Shown: in pieces, positions 13,656 through 13,946 of the stretch | Layout of the letters: every line of letters begins with the position of its first letter | How positions within the stretch are numbered: the stretch's first letter is position 1 | Source of the DNA: Clostridia bacterium | Lineage (GTDB): Bacteria > Bacillota_A > Clostridia > Oscillospirales > CAG-272 | Assembly: GCA_017529175.1 (NCBI GenBank) | Contig: JAFXNX010000073.1 | Coordinates: 1-13,946, forward strand | Reading direction: 5' to 3' | DNA: 13,946 bases | The notes under the pieces: model-generated | Told to the model about the DNA's origin: nothing | What the model saw: the letters and a program-made list of their open reading frames with translations, nothing else | The model's database searches: none | Translations under genes and position numbers: made by a program

Positions 13656-13946
13656 TGAAAAAGAGAATACCGGTATTTCTGCTGATCGCCGTGATCGTAT
13701 TTCTTATCGTATTTGCATACTTTTTCAAGAGCACAAAAGGGGACATATCAACGTCCCTTAAGAATGCGGGCATCGTAACCGGAGCTCTCGCGATCGCAAC
13801 GGTTTTCGGTTCTCCCGATATTACACGAGCGCAGATAAACGCCACGAATTACAAAACGGATATCGGAACCGGAGGGATCATAGACAAACTCGCGGAGCAG
13901 AACAGACATCTTGAGGAACAGAATAAAATACTGAAAGAACAAAAAT
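13655..13946 (+). CDS. Membrane protein with coiled coil, truncated by the window end
   Basis: The function is unknown. The frame is open to the end of the window (97 codons visible), so the C-terminus is missing. It starts MKKRIPVF and has a strong N-terminal hydrophobic helix (about residues 5-24), a second hydrophobic stretch NAGIVTGALAIATVFG (about 38-53), and then a region beginning KLAEQNRHLEEQNKILKEQK that looks like a coiled coil. The N-terminal helix could be an anchor or an uncleaved signal. Its ATG overlaps the TGA of the 85-residue gene (ATGA), with GGGGTGAGG just upstream as the ribosome site. It could be a membrane effector or a sensor of stress, a guess from topology and co-regulation. 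Confidence 0.75.
   Translation, partial: MKKRIPVFLLIAVIVFLIVFAYFFKSTKGDISTSLKNAGIVTGALAIATVFGSPDITRAQINATNYKTDIGTGGIIDKLAEQNRHLEEQNKILKEQK

Overview
The window reads like an accessory region of a Gram-positive, Clostridia-like bacterium. This rests on purine-rich Shine-Dalgarno sites before nearly every gene, short intergenic gaps, a PcrA-type helicase C-terminus, a gene built from PolC-type polymerase sequence (PolC is typical of Firmicutes) and a YwqG-family protein. I cannot place it more precisely. No rRNA, tRNA, CRISPR array, transposase or integrase is visible.

Layout. (1) 1-2694, +: a UvrD/PcrA superfamily 1 helicase whose 5' end lies outside the window. It is broken by one in-frame TAA at 424-426, carries an extra Cys/His-rich C-terminal domain, and ends in a perfect hairpin terminator. 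(2) 2810-4891, +: a soluble FtsH-like AAA+/M41 protease and two unknown small proteins. (3) 7193-4958, -: a DUF2779-type protein (Cas4-like PD-(D/E)XK plus DEDD exonuclease fold), coupled to a conserved protein of unknown function. This operon converges with (2) on a shared terminator-like hairpin. (4) 7326-9695, +: a PPP-family phosphatase, a catalytically degenerate PolC-like protein and an unknown protein. (5) 9817-13273, +: a WYL-domain transcription regulator, an Mpg-like DNA glycosylase, a peptidyl-arginine/agmatine deiminase-like protein with no ordinary start codon, and a YwqG-family protein, closed by a strong terminator. (6) 13398 to the window end, +: an 85-residue protein overlapping a membrane protein with a coiled coil, cut by the window edge.

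The main discovery is a shared promoter architecture. Operons 2, 3, 4, 5 and 6 each begin with a 16-bp dyad of the form GTACC-N6-GGTAC, followed after exactly 11 bp by a TATAAT-like -10 box. The dyad lies where the -35 box should be, and none of the five promoters has a TTGACA-like -35. The dyad between operons 3 and 4 serves both directions: each strand has a -10 at the same distance. The other three dyads have no reverse -10 and no divergent gene. I infer that the WYL protein of operon 5 binds this dyad, controls its own operon and coordinates the cluster.

The gene content (nuclease/exonuclease, DNA glycosylase, PolC-like protein, AAA+ protease, phosphatase, a helicase next door) suggests a WYL-controlled genome-maintenance, DNA-damage or anti-phage response. 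The architecture recalls other WYL regulators that act at promoters lacking a -35 box (PafBC) or sense single-stranded DNA (DriD), but the function is inferred. Only the motif geometry and the gene families are read from the sequence.
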